From: Bradysia coprophila
Taxonomy: Eukaryota; Arthropoda; Insecta; Diptera; Sciaridae
NCBI RefSeq assembly: GCF_014529535.1
Contig: NW_023503616.1
Span: 1,674,001 to 1,738,000, forward strand
Reading direction: 5' to 3'
DNA length: 64,000 bases
Below, in pieces: positions 51,501 through 63,566 of the stretch. The notes beneath the pieces were generated by a model. It had not been told where the DNA came from, made no database searches, and saw only the letters and a program-made list of their open reading frames with translations. Both the position numbers and the translations under genes were made by a program. Positions within the stretch are counted from its first letter, which is position 1. Each line of letters opens with the position of its first letter.

Positions 51501-52541
51501 TGCTAGACCAAAAGAACAGATAGGGCCAATTGACCGATCTATTCTATAATCGTTAAGTGTGTAGTGGTTCGAGATTGCCCCACCGCATGCCTTAGTTCCG
51601 ATTTTTTGTAAGCTTTAGGAATTTTTCAATCCAAATTTTCGACACTTCCGAAGATTGTAATACCTGTCATTCGGGCGTTATATGGAAAAGAACAGTAAAA
51701 ACTCCTTCATTGCCCTTCTATTATAAAAAAATCAAAAATCTCTTCGGACCTGGATGAACTAAGTTAATACATATCTTGTCCAGTGTTATGCAACATTCCA
51801 ATGCTAAGAGCGCCGAAAGAACTGCTTCAAAGATGAAAAGTATGGCGTTCGTTGATTAAATGTAATCAATTGTCGCATCATCGCCTCACTAATTAATTTT
51901 CGTTTTAACAATGACGAAACATATCACAGTAATTTGGTTGAGCCAATTCGATTATCATTGACCGCGTGTATGTATGCTATATTCATTACAAAATAGTCAT
52001 CTAATCAGCAGAAAAAAAAATAATATCAACTGTTCATCAGATAATAACTTCGTTCAAGTATTTTAAGTGCTCATTATGTTTAAAACATTTATAAATTTAA
52101 ATTTTGATAAGTCTCCAGTCGCTTGTAAATAATGGTACTTAATTGTTTCAGCAATATAATTCTACAAATTGCTACAGACAAGTAGATTAGGATTTTGCTA
52201 AATTTTTATCGGAGAAAATTCCAGTTAATTTATACGAACCTCTTGCAAGCTTCAATGGTTATTGAGAAGCACAGCGCAACTAAAAACACAGCGTTGACTA
52301 GAGCGCCGAGTACCTCTGCCCTTGCCCAGCCAAATGTGTTTTTTGACCATTTCTTTGGCGACATTTTTATACTAAGAAATGAAATCACTAATGCCGCTAT
52401 ATCGCCAAGCATGTGAAAACTGTCCGCCACCAATGCCATTGAATTTGTCATATAACCGACGATTATTTCCACAAAGAAGAAAAATCCAGTCAACCACATC
52501 ATCGTCAGTAGACGACATTTTTTTCCGGAAAATTTTCCCAT
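48527..52541 (-). CDS. ZnT63C: ZnT1-like zinc exporter (SLC30 / cation diffusion facilitator), 9 exons
   Basis: Exons in transcript order: 52541-52240, 50897-50800, 50742-50495, 50430-50284, 50224-50112, 50026-49899, 49835-49720, 48776-48695, 48642-48527. All are GT..AG and in frame, giving 449 aa. The protein starts MGKFSGKKCRLLTMM, as in ZnT1. The zinc-site motifs are both present: H43xxxD47 in TM2 (ADSFHMLGD) and H200xxxD204 in TM5 (FLHVLSDALGS). The TM4-TM5 loop is His-rich (EHGGHHGHSHGG at 134-145 and AHGHSHD at 182-188). The cytoplasmic C-terminal domain (about 266-345) has HEFHVWQLAGDRIIASAHI and GIHSTTIQPEF. An unusual Cys cluster, DCCALDC..GC..TCC, covers 360-379. The family moves zinc out of the cytosol by H+ exchange, usually at the plasma membrane. 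An acceptor at 52602-52603 implies a further 5' UTR exon. The symbol is by analogy with Drosophila. Confidence 0.92.
51464..51518 (+). repeat. 27-bp tandem duplication in ZnT intron 1
   Basis: Two copies of CAGCCTCTGGTGCTAGACCA followed by (C/A)AAGAAC, period 27. Composition is GC-richer than the rest of the intron. One plus-strand frame would read PASGARPxE twice before a stop, but it has no start or family match, so I treat it as non-coding. Confidence 0.8.
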
Positions 52542-52601
52542 TGTCAACTCGTTTTGATTGTGGAGTGTAGAGAACGATCCAAATATTTATTTCCGTCAAA
52601 C
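52542..52601 (-). other. 5' UTR part of the ZnT first coding exon
   Basis: Minus-strand sequence TTTTATATTCCAG at 52602-52614 is a good splice acceptor, followed by GTTTGACGGAAATAAATATT and then the start codon at 52541. This suggests that the transcript begins in a non-coding exon further upstream (higher coordinates), which I could not locate. Confidence 0.45.
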
Positions 52602-54815
52602 CTGGAATATAAAACAGAAATAATGAAAATTTAGAACTTTTAGTGTAAATGCAAAGTTTGGTGGATTGATTGTTGAAAGCAATTTATTTCACTAAAACAG
52701 AAATATGTTCTACAAAAAAGGCACAAAGGCTTTCCCTTAAAATTGTTTGTCGTTCAAGCGAATACAACGACAATGTAATCAGTCAATCAGTAACAGTAGT
52801 GATTAAAATCAAATAATAAAAATCGATTGAAGACAACAGGCAACAGGCAAAGATTATAATCGTCACGTATCCATTTGGAAAATCGGATTTCAATCACTTA
52901 CAATTCAATCAGCAAAACCAGCAAGAGTGCCAACTTACTGTTTATTTGGGAAGTTTTAGTCACCTTCTCAAAGTTATACTAAAGAAACTATGGCAACAAA
53001 ACATCGTTGTAGATATCTAAGGTAACCCGCCCGGATGCATGTTTAGTCAATTACAGTGGCGTAGCACATACAGTGCCTAACAATATCCATAAAATCTTTA
53101 AAGCCTAAACGAATTTTTGAAAGATCCCATGACTGAATCCACTGAAAAAAATTCTATAGAACTAATCTACCCTGTTTGTCAAAGATGTATTTATGAGCGC
53201 TACAGTGTCCTCAATATCTCTTTATTGAGGCAGTAATACTGAATAATATGCAAAGAGCGTCATTGTTATTGAACTAGTTGGATAGTTTATTTGAATTTAG
53301 ATTAAAAATTCGATCCAAATAAGCACACAAATTCATTTAATTGTACAGACGTTCACGATCACTAAAAGTCATTCTACTCAATTAGAGTAAGATTGATCTC
53401 AATTTGGTAGAAAAACAATATTTATCAACACCATATTTCCAGCATGCGTTTACGTATTGAATTGCAGTTCCCAATTCGGAACACGTTATCACTATTTGAT
53501 GTGTGAACAAATAAATGTAATTTAGAATGCTATTGCCAGTATACTAACCACAATGTCACCACCAGATAAGAAATTGGGAGTTCTCCCACGAAATTATCAT
53601 ATTTGATAGTGGAATAGTAAAACAATGTGTTATTGTTTCAATGGCTTTGTCATTTGAAATTTATTCAAATTGGAATCTGGAGAGCACAATATTGAAATTT
53701 GCTAGACATATGGATAAATTCATATAATATGTCAATCAATTGATTTTTATTGTTGTTGTAATGACTGCGTGTGTTCAGTTGAAAAGTGTTGCGGTTTGCA
53801 TGTGCAGCGAACATTTTTATCTTAAAAATATTTTTTGCAGACGAACTTGAGAATGTAAATATTAAATTTCACTTGCTAAATGTTTACGTTTCACGTTACT
53901 TTTGGGTTTTTCATTAATTCTTGCGAAATATCGATTTGAGGATGGAGGTCGATGATTCGAAATTCCAGGGAACAAATAGGTGCGTCAATTCGCATTTAGT
54001 GAACAATTAAGTTGAGTGTCTACGATACGACAAACCCTATTTTTTCTCTTTCATCTGTTTGATAACTGTGTCATAGTCTAATTCTGAACTTCGAAAACTT
54101 AATTGTTTTGCTGATTTTATTATCAAATTCAAAATATAAAGTAAGCAATCGCAAACATCATTCAATTTATCTCAGTGTAGTCAATCGAATTACAAATCAA
54201 ATAATTAAATTGCGCCACTATCAAATTACTGTTTAACTTGAAAGAAGTTTTGCTGTAGCAGCAATTATTTGGACAGGGCTATCAATTATAATGTTTATCT
54301 TCTGCGTGAAGTATTTGTACAATACGTAAGATTCAAATCTACATTTTATTGAACAAATTCGGGTTCTAACGAAGTGGACATGTTGTTGATGTTGACGAAT
54401 TAACGAATTCTAGGACTTTTTATCTTCATTTCCGGTATGTACGGAGTCAATCACGCAACCAACAAATAATATTATTTGTAAAAAAAACTATTTTACTATT
54501 CAACACACACACACGTCTGCGTATTCTATGAATTTATGCTTCAATTGACTGGTACGATATAGAGCAATCGTCAGAGTATATTAGCTCTGCCTCGCATCAT
54601 GAAACAAAACTAAGAAAACGAACAATGATGGGTATTAAATAAATAAGGGCGATAGGACCATGTTCATCTCTGGTAAAGTAAAATGGATTTTACTTGAAAA
54701 CAGTTGTGAGTACAAGGAATTCGGCTAGTGCTAGATTTTCTCAGAACTAAGGTTTGAAGGAACTAGATCAAATGAGGCCGTAGGACTCTGTAGTGTTTTA
54801 CGAGTATTTAATATA

Positions 54816-55012
54816 CCTGTCACAACTTGTCACATACGGCTATTCATCTGTTATCAATAACAACGACAAAAATAATGACAAGCTCTGGGTAATGGTCCTT
54901 TATATAGTAAAATGCATCTTACAAAAATTGAAGTACAAGATTTGAAATCAGCCGAAAAATACTTTGATCGATGGAAGTAATAGACCCGATAATAATACTG
55001 GTCTGTAACGGG
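54816..55012 (+). mobile_element. TTAA-flanked MITE (197 bp)
   Basis: It starts CCTGTCACA near TATA at 54816 and ends GGTCTGTAACGGG followed by TTAA at 55013-55016. The interior matches the family: ATCTGTTATCAATAACAACG, GACAAGCTCTGGG, TTTATATAGTAAAATGCAT, TTGAAGTACAAGAT and GGAAGTAATAGACCCGA. Confidence 0.75.
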
Positions 55013-56228
55013 TTAATAGTTCCAAATTTCCTATAGTAAAAGCTATAGCCTAGTTTTATCCACTGTAGCAAGTTTTGAAGTTGATAAGTTTTATTTCAAC
55101 GGATGTCCAGACAATTGGATGTTGGATGAAATTATTTCTATTGCCCGTTGTCGGCTATCGAAATATTTGGCTATAATGAAACCATTTTTATTGAGCTTTA
55201 CAATAGGATTAATTACCAATATTGAGCTAACGAAGATTTTCTTCTAAGTTTTGGGGCCAAATAATGCGAAAATCGAATCACATATTCAACCCTTCCTACG
55301 CGTACGAGTCACCGATTATTATTCCAAATACAACTCATACGATCCTATTTGTTATTTATTGAATCTATTTATCTGTTTGCGTTTCGAAAAACTAGATCAG
55401 ATAAAATTGATTTGTTCACAAGACGAAAAATGTAATTATTAAATCAATAAAAATGTATAAACAAACAACATTATGCAATTGTCGTTATGTTAAACAGACG
55501 AGACAACAACTGAATACATTTGATTTGTGAATGATCATTTTATATTCATTCTGTCTATTGTTACGAACAGTATAATGGTGATAAATCATTCGCTCAACAT
55601 GGATTCAGTAAAATCAATCAATACTACGTATATCTGGTTTAATAATTTAATTAATTCATAAAATATGCTTAACGTAGAAAATGGTATCAGCTAGGATTTG
55701 TTATTTATATAACACGTCATGAATGTGTCTTTTAAAGTTATTCTACTGTATAGACAATAAATTCCAAACAGATCAATTAATCGGAAAATTACATGAATTG
55801 AATTAAATTAACAAACGTCAAGGTGATACGTATCCGGCATTCAACATAGCAACATGTGTGAATTATAGTTAACGATCACCAGGGGATATTTTAGTGACAA
55901 TAATTCTTTAATGAAACCTTTACTCTCAAACCTTTACAGCGATAACAAAAATGCTTTTCATTCGCGCGTGCGGCGTGAAGAACTTTATTTTCTCTACTTG
56001 AATGCGATGAGAAGATGACTTTTTGTTGACGCTATCTCGGATGACAGTTCAGGTGATAAAATTTTTGTTTTCTCAACTTTTGTTTTTCCCATTGGGTGAA
56101 CAAGAGTTCTTTTTGTAATTGTCAGTAACAGTCTGTCACTTTGTTTTGGTTTTGAAAAATAGGGAAACAAATTGATGTCTTTATTTTGTGGATAAAAATT
56201 GTTATCCATACCACGCAAGGATGAAATA

Positions 56229-56530
56229 GTTATTTGTTCACTAAGCGGAGGAGAAAATAGGTAATTCCATCTAAAGCGATGTTTGTGGCAAGAGTGAAGC
56301 GAGGAACGTTATTTTGCTCGAGTTGGAATTTCCTTTTTCCGCGAGGTCGAGGTGTGATTTTTGGTTTTTTCTACGAAATGAAAAATATCAATTCGCCGGA
56401 CCATTTTTTAAAACATAAACAAATTGACAGTTCGAGTGAGAAAAGTTCTATAACAGTTCTCGCTTCGCTTTAGCCGCAACTTTGGCTCCTATTGGAATTT
56501 CATATTTTCTCCCCTTGGTAAACAAATAAC
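56229..56530. mobile_element. MITE with long inverted termini (302 bp)
   Basis: The outer arms GTTATTTGTTCACTAAGCGG..AGGAGAAAATAG and CATATTTTCTCC..CCTTGGTAAACAAATAAC are inverted. Further pairing continues inward: TAATTCCAT..CTAAAGC versus GCTTTAG..ATTGGAATTTCA, and GTGAAGCGAG versus CTCGCTTCGC. Related left-end sequence at 45378-45440 shows it is a family. No coding capacity. Confidence 0.75.
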
Positions 56531-59004
56531 CATTCTTGTTAAAAGAGAAGTCAATAAAATACCGAAAGAATTCAATTTCTCTTGTCAATGTTCATTTCAT
56601 TAAAATTTTCAAAAATGAATAATCTAATTTTAAAGAGCAACCATCTTCCCTAAAAGGGCTGGGAACATGAAAATAAACGAAAAATAATTTAGACATTTAT
56701 TTACCAATTTCCTTTCATAAAATATTAAACGCCGAAACGCTTAACATGTATATACTAGTATACTGCTTTATAGAACATTTTATTCTTTGTTGTGACTTTA
56801 TAAATAATTTCTTGTTATTTTGTCGTAAAAATTGCTTTCGTGGTTATTCATTGATATTGAGTGGCCAAAAATAAATATATTTTGGAAATGTATGAGTAAA
56901 CTTTACATATACCATGCTACCATAGCTACCATATAGCTTGCCGTTGCGGATTTATACAGTGGATTTATAAAGAATAAATAAATGGTCTACCTCTTTGTTG
57001 TCGTGTTCCGACAAATTCATCAGTTCATTAACCGGAAGTGGGATTTATATTGAAACGAAAATTTACAAATTAGTCGAGATCTTATTGTTAAGATAGCGCA
57101 CATGGAACCGAACGATTCTAGGTATACCCGTTTACAGTCAAAATATTGATGACTTTAAACTCCTTAACATAGATAGGAGTGTCCCAGACAGTATGTTTGA
57201 ACATAATATTAACTTGTTTTAACATATACCGTGGTACCGTTTTAATAAATGAAAGACAGCAAGAAATCACGTATTTACGGTAGACAGTTTTTATTTTGCA
57301 CAATAAACACACAGCGTACGTTCATTTCTCACCTTTGAGTATAATATGAATTAATTAAGCAATGAGTGATAAGCTAATCATACATACTCTGCTGTTTGAA
57401 ATGTTTAAATTTGGTATTTCAGTAACGTAAACCATCCGAGTTAAGAAAATGATAATTTGAACCTGGAAAATATGGGTGAAGGTTAAGCAAAAATCAACCC
57501 AAAATTTTATGAAAATCACGTTTAAGGCTATTCCATTTATGCACACGCTTCATGTCTGAGGCATTTGCTGACCGCTTGCAATAAATTACAGAGAGCGTCG
57601 ATTGATTTAAATAGGCAAACCTTCGTTTAATGCATGAATAAAAACATGACAAAATGTCGTCGAAGTGATGTTTAATCAAAAATGATTAGCAAAAGATGTA
57701 ACAATAGCAAAGACCCAAAAAAGCGATGAAGCGAAGAGGAAAAAAAAAGATTTGAAAATGCGAATACAATAATCACGTTTAGAAGTTGCTATAATTAAAA
57801 ATGGCTAGATGGCTAGATAACAGCATAGCCTCATTGCTTCATTGTATAAGACTATTTGCTATTTTAATTTCGATGAAAAGTCACTGATAACAAATTTAGA
57901 AGATAATATATTGTTGGCTGTTTTAGTCATATAATGTTATCTTACAACCAGTACTGAGAGGAAATTTAATCTTTGTTTCGACTCAGTTCTGGACGATTCG
58001 ACGCGAACATGAAAAACTATATAACATAGCACCCAAACGAGTCAAGTCAAATGATTCATCGATTTAAGCATAACGAAGATGATTATATATTTAGTAAATA
58101 TTATTTACTGATCGACCGAAGACGATGACGTGCTAGATGGATTTTCGATGACCCCGTGTTAAATTTTACGTTTCTATCGAAGCGTAACTGATTTATTCGT
58201 GGGTTTATTACTTTCGTTAATCTTGAAATATCGTTCTCGTGGCATGCAGATCATGTCTAATTTTTCGTCTATTCGATAATTTGAATATTGTTTTAGCGAT
58301 GGACAAATGTACTTCAAATCATTATAAGCAAATGTACTTGATAATCAGTGTTTGAACTAGTGTCATCAATAAGCCACGAAGCCGATAATTGCCTGCAGAG
58401 TAACAGGTGACAACAATGGAAAAATATCTTCAGACATTATTGTGTCAGTATCAGTATAGTACAAGTGCTGGCGCATTTTAAAGTAGCCACTTTGAATCAA
58501 TTTTGTTTTTTTAAAAGTCACATGTAGCTTCTACACATGTGTAGGAGTTGCGAGCTTGAAGTGGTCAAAGTAATAAACAACGACCACGGACTATTATCTT
58601 GTAAAATATACTAAAGATTTGACGCGATTGTCAGTATCTCGATTCTCTTTCTTTAGACTTTGTTACGCTCAATTTATCTTGCAAATGGAAATAATTTACT
58701 ATGTACAGCCCACAAACAAAAAAAATAATCATCTTCTTATGCCGGCATATTTCGTTGATAAGTTTGACCATTGGTAACGTTAAAATCCCATTATGCATGT
58801 CAAAGGTAATTTGCTGTTTGCTCTTGAAAATTTTATGACGAAACCAGACGAATGACGAATGTAATTAGAGGGTAAAGTATTAAAAATGCAATTAACAATT
58901 TTGTTAGGACGAGCACATAACACAATAATTACAAAGATGAGACTTCGCACCGTTTAAGATTAAGACATTTGATGTACTTCAGTAAATTATTTCTTTCAGA
59001 AACG

Positions 59005-59110
59005 GTTAATTATCTATTATCGTCAGCAACGAGTAATATCAAGTTTACTGCACCGTTCAGCAAACTGTACATTATTATAACAAATGAAGTAAAAGATTTT
59101 GTATAAAGCA
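59005..59110 (+). repeat. Degenerate copy of the TTAA-flanked MITE family
   Basis: It is recognised by GGTTAATTATCTATTATCGT, CAGCAACGAGTAATATC and ACAAATGAAGTAAAAGATTT. The termini are lost. Confidence 0.45.
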
Positions 59111-59439
59111 CTTTGCTAAACTTTCATCAGTTTAATTTATGTCGATACGCTTGTCGTTTCGAGAAGGTTAAGTCCCTCATTTGGAATGGGCGGAATCCTG
59201 ACATTTTAAATGTCACCTGCCAAATCGAAGTCTTAATATTTAATGAACGAGGCCAGCAATGCTAATGTATTGTGTTATATAATATTTGATTATAATATTT
59301 TAACGAACCGAATCTGTCGAAATATAATTAAAGACTTTCGACTTGACTTAAAACGAATCACAAAAGACGAATTTTAAAAAAATTCTAAATTTTTTTTATG
59401 CAACTCGAGATCATAATGTTCGAAAACTGCTAATTTAGA

Positions 59440-59590
59440 TCGCCCTGTTGCATACAACGTTGTACCAATCTCGATGCGAAATACTTGAATAGGCTCACGA
59501 TGTGTATTATGACACACGGCCTGCGACATCGTGTCATAATTACACATCTAGAGCCTAATAAAGTATTTCGATGTCATAAATAACTGTTAT
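59440..59590. mobile_element. Palindromic MITE, second dispersed family
   Basis: TGCGAAATACTTGAATAGGC..CACGATGTG on the left is inverted relative to CACATCTAGAGCC..TAATAAAGTATTTCGATG on the right, around TATGACACACGGCCTGCGAC / ATCGTGTCATAAT, which themselves pair. The same words occur at 40.64-40.89 kb. Non-coding. Confidence 0.65.
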
Positions 59591-59725
59591 CACACCGCAC
59601 GTTACAAAGATTGACGTGATAAAATCGGCTGGGATAGTGATAGAAACAACAAGGAAGCGTTTTTCATGCTAGTGACACAAAGATCTCGAGAATGTCTCGT
59701 TCAAGAACCATTCTGTGATAGAAAC

Positions 59726-59802
59726 TTTGTTGTTTTGACGTGTTGGTTATAATCATCGTCTTCGGCTCGAATTACCCATTTTACACACGTCAAACCAACA
59801 AA
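59726..59802. mobile_element. Hairpin MITE (77 bp), CGTGT-type arms
   Basis: The arms TTTGTTGTTTTGACGTGT and ACACGTCAAACCAACAAA are inverted with one mismatch, around TCGTCTTCGGCTCGA. The inner TTTTGACGTGT arm is shared with the 19368 element in ko intron 1. Confidence 0.7.
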
Positions 59803-61728
59803 TATACAAAACAATACAGTAATGTGCTGGATAAGTATTCTTAATGCGAGTGAAGTAACATCACATTGCCTTGAGTATACGCATAGGCATATTCTAACGT
59901 TTCAATTGATATCAGCTGCTATTTGTTTTATCAAAACAAAAACAATAAAAATGTAATGGGGGACTGAAGTTTCAATAATTTCGATAGACAACATTATTCT
60001 AAGCAACAAATTATTCTAAACTATCGCAAAATTATAAACATTTATATTTTTAATTAATTGTTTTCTGATTTTCAAGGATCAGTCAAACATAAAAAAGACT
60101 ATACGTCTCTATATGCCTCTCTTTTCTTCTCATGTCATTTTTTCTTAATTCTCTCACGAAAAAGGTTTGCTTTTAGGTTGAATTTGGGTCGTAGCCGTAA
60201 TTCAAATATGAATTAAAAGTACAAAACTTGAAAATTCTGTAATAGTGTAGAACAATTTTTTGTTTACAATAACATTCTTAATCAAAATACAAAAAATGTC
60301 AAAAGTTCAATGTCCCATTGGTTAATTGGTTCAGACAAAAGAGTGGCATTTACTTTAGAAATAAAAAAATTAGCCTATTTTACGTGCGATAAGCAGGTTT
60401 TTTTGTGGATATACATACAAGTTTTTTTATTTGATTTTATTTACCCAAGCATGGTATAAATAGCTTTAGGTTAAGGTTCTGGGACTGAGTGCAAAAAACT
60501 TTAGCTGAAAAACGTTTGTGATAAAATTGGATTCGTCTGTCTGATAACAGAAACCAATTGCATGTGTGTTTCTAGAATATTGGTATACCATAAAAATGTG
60601 ACATTGTTCTCTTGGCTATGACTATGAATGAGTAACAAAGTCTGTGCAAAATGTTGACACATTGATTTTCGATGAAATGATGCCTCAAAACCGAGACAAA
60701 TTATTACACATTTTCTATACACACGTCGTAACACACATGCATGCTTTGTTGCATAGTGATTAAGAAACGATGAATGCAGTAACATATAGACCGTTTGAAT
60801 GACTTGATTACTATTTCTCTCATTGAATTTTCTAATTTGAATAAACTCATTAATAAATAAGATTTATTTTCAATATCGAAGACAGAGACCGATTTGTCAT
60901 AACACGATCAACAAACAAAATCAAGATGCGCATTCTCCTTGACACATTGAACTTTGAAAAAAAAAAAAAAATTCTACAAAGGTCTCTGCAAAAATGTAAG
61001 ATAGAGTTTCTTGAGGGCATTGTCCTCTTAATTATTTTTTTTTTTCCTAAAGCCTCTCTGTCTACGAAATGTTTAATGGGCATTATCATACGACGCAAAC
61101 TGTACTTGAACATTAAATATACTAATATTTTTTCACTTACCGAGATAGTAGTTTTGATGGAAATAGTTGCAATGTCACACGTGTTCCCAAGAAAACAAAT
61201 TGATTTTAAAGTTCTTCCAAATAAATCACACAAAAATCACCATTAGGTGAAAAACATTGAATTCGCTGACACACATTGAACATCGAACATATTATGTTGT
61301 AATCACTGTATTTAGTTGTCTGATAACATGAAGTATTATTGATATATTATTCGTAGTAATGAGTGCAAATATTTTTTTTTCTATTTTCCTTTATGTATGA
61401 AACTCTACGATTTTTTTCTTTGCTGAGAAATAAACTTGAAAAAATTGTATAGAAAAGAAGAACTATGTCGTTTCACAGATTAATAATACTTTGGTCATTT
61501 GGAAATGTTTCACAATGAAACGGTACTATAATGCAGTTAAACACAACTAATTCGCACTGCGACTAAATACAAACAATTTTCAGAAAAAAATAATTCTTTT
61601 ATGTCTTTTATAATGTTCTCATTCAATGACAGTTTTCAGAGATGAATGAAGTTGCATACGAGACCTTTGATTACTGTGAAAAAAGAGCTGTCGCGAAACG
61701 TATCGAGCAAGTGTTCAAGAGCATTATG

Positions 61729-62400
61729 TCAGTAGCGGAACGGAGTATTTCTGCTGCGTCGTTCTCTTGCAACCCATTGCTTGATTTTTTTTTCTTGGCC
61801 AGATGTAAATGTTCTTCTGGTCTTAGTCACCATTACTCGGCTGACAATTGTAAAGTAGTAGTTTGGATTAAAATTAAACTTTTCTTTTGATCTTCTTTGT
61901 GGAAGAAACTGAAAAACCTACCTATCTGGTGCTGTTGGTTCTGGTTCGATCGAGTTAATTGTGTTCTGTTGTGCGTCAAGAATGAGCTGCTGCAGTGTTG
62001 TCGCTTCTGCATAACGTTCGATTCCCAATTCCAAATAAGGCAAATGCTTCGTATGCAGTTCCAACTCTTCGCGGTTATTCTTGAATTGGAACGATTGTGG
62101 AAACTCCGCAATATTCGATTTTCGGCGAAGCTCCGGTTCGATAATTTGGAAGCAACTCAAATCCACTCTTCGATCCAGATGGCTGATGCGGTCGTTGAGC
62201 ATCTGTATCCCAGAGTTCTTCTCATTGAACTTGCCTTTCACCAATTCCAGTTTCTCTACCAAGATGACGCATTTATAGCGAAACTCCTGTAGGAGGTCAC
62301 ATTGTTTGTCACTGCAAAGTTGACAAAAAAAATATATTTTTACGTTGTCGGTCGAAACAGACTGTAGTGAGAAATATGAGATGCAATAATGCGAAAGCAT
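61729..62400 (-). CDS. 3' end of an unrecognised coiled-coil protein gene
   Basis: Two exons fit: 62311 (or 62400 if the in-frame ATG there is the start) down to 61922, then 61840-61729. They join across an 81-nt GT..AG intron in phase 2 to a TGA stop. An acceptor (GTCAACTTTGCAG) at 62312 suggests that the true gene has upstream exons which I could not place. The protein is helical and charged: LLQEFRYKCVILVEKLELVK; NDRISHLDRRVDLSCFQIIE; ELELHTKHLPYLELGIERYA; TTLQQLILDAQQNTINSIEP. It ends in a basic tail, TKTRRTFTSGQEKKIKQW..RERRSRNTPFRY. I do not recognise the family; a structural or cytoskeletal coiled-coil role would fit but is not shown. The coding sense is supported by the frame staying open through the splice. 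Confidence 0.6.
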
Positions 62401-63566
62401 TTGGAAGTGGTGAGAAAATAAACGTCATATTTTACCATCATGTCATTCATTTGTGTGTTAAGAGTTAGTGCAACAATTCGACGACACCCAATTGTACACG
62501 GTGCAAATTATGTTCACTTCGTACTATAATCTCGCAACCCTTTAACCTTCTATTTCCCTTATTATTCTGTAACAAAAGGGCAAATAATTCTATATGCATG
62601 CGGTGAAAACCGTACTTTTCGTACTTTTTTGGACGCCCTCAGAAAAGTAGAGTTATCGAATGATACCCCGGCTTCGCAGCGGATCAACAAAATTCACACG
62701 AAAATTGAACTTTTCAAAACGAAGAGTTATGATTTGAGGCGCGTCCCGATTCCGTGCAGTTTTATAAATTTGCGGTGGTTTTTCTTCATCTCATGGTATT
62801 GAGCATTTCTGAGTAGCATGTCCTATGTTCTATGTGAAAGAATACTCTATAGGTATGGTCTAGTGTCAAAATTTGTATGGAGCGGAGGAGATAGCGATTT
62901 CATATTTTTTTTATATGAAATTGATATCGCCTGTTGTTTGGATGGACAGATCATACTTGGTTTGTACTTTCATTGGTTTGAAGTAATCGGTTAGGACCCT
63001 TTGGCGAGCTTACTAAAATGGTATTATTTTTTAACAAACGTCCTCTTCCCACTAAGAAATTTTGCTGCACTACTACTTTTGTGATGAGCTCGAAGAAGGT
63101 CTTACCCAAGGTTGTGAAACGACAGGTCAAGAAATACTTGTAGTTAGTGGTGAATTCGATTCTATACAAACTTAGCAGGTGCTACATTAGTCACAAGATA
63201 ATATAATGATGGCAACATAACAAAAATGAATTCACCTGAGGGTATTGGTATTTATATACTTAGGAAATTCTTAACAAATTGACAATTTCTTAACAAACGG
63301 GTGAAATTCTTAACAAATTGACAATTTCTTAACAAACGGGTGTATCTGTATTTAAAACTTTGCAGCCTTGCTGACAACAAGGCGAATAATTAAAGTTTTT
63401 GGGTTCTGTTTTGCACTTTCTGTATTTTCAATATGTGTCAGCGGTAAGTTCTTGACGCGCCTGCTGTGAGCACGCGACAGCTTCGTTTGACAGATTATAA
63501 AAAAGCGCACACAACCAAATATTTGTTTTTATACACCGCAACCTAACCAAGTTAATAGCACAAAAA
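62401..63566. promoter_or_regulatory. Region between divergent genes
   Basis: It holds no recognised gene. The minus-strand gene at 61.7-62.4 kb and the plus-strand gene at 63567 diverge from it, so it may contain both promoters if the former starts at 62400. A fragment related to the hairpin family of 19590 and 46520 is at 62620-62730 (GGACGCCCTCAG, ATTCACACGAAAATTGAACT). A 39-bp tandem duplication sits at 63264-63342. Confidence 0.35.
63264..63342. repeat. 39-bp tandem duplication upstream of the AlaRS-like gene
   Basis: Two identical 39-bp units start GAAATTCTTAACAAATTGAC and end TTAACAAACGGGT. Each unit has near-symmetric TTAACAAA words. It lies about 225 bp upstream of the start codon at 63567. 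Confidence 0.85.

Larger units (their letters stand above)
52615..61728. other. Long gene-poor stretch with scattered MITEs
   Basis: No coding exon can be supported here. Frames up to 127 codons near 60.85-61.25 kb occur on both strands at once, are rich in F/K/I, and show no recognisable family, so they look like chance. The stretch may include the 5' UTR intron and promoter of the ZnT gene. Supported contents are the elements at 54816, 56229, 59005, 59440 and 59726. Confidence 0.45.

Noticed and set aside
51464..51545. Possible short peptide frame PASGARPxE repeated
   Set aside because: It follows no start codon in frame, lies in a ZnT intron on the opposite strand, and ends quickly; treated as a tandem repeat.
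53040..53090. CAGTGGCGTAGC word resembling a transposon end
   Set aside because: Only one end was found, with no inverted partner or target duplication in the neighbourhood.
58525..58560. Short palindrome CTACACATGTGTAG as a microRNA-like hairpin
   Set aside because: The stem is only 7 bp per side with no extended pairing, too short for a precursor.
60850..61246. Overlapping frames of 106 and 127 codons on both strands
   Set aside because: Mirror-image open frames in low-complexity AT-rich DNA, rich in F/K/I, with no motif, splice context or family resemblance; chance is more likely.
62951..63169. 72-codon minus-strand frame upstream of the AlaRS-like gene
   Set aside because: Reads plausibly as protein but matches nothing I know and lacks supporting splice sites; could be a transposon scrap, not enough to report as a gene.
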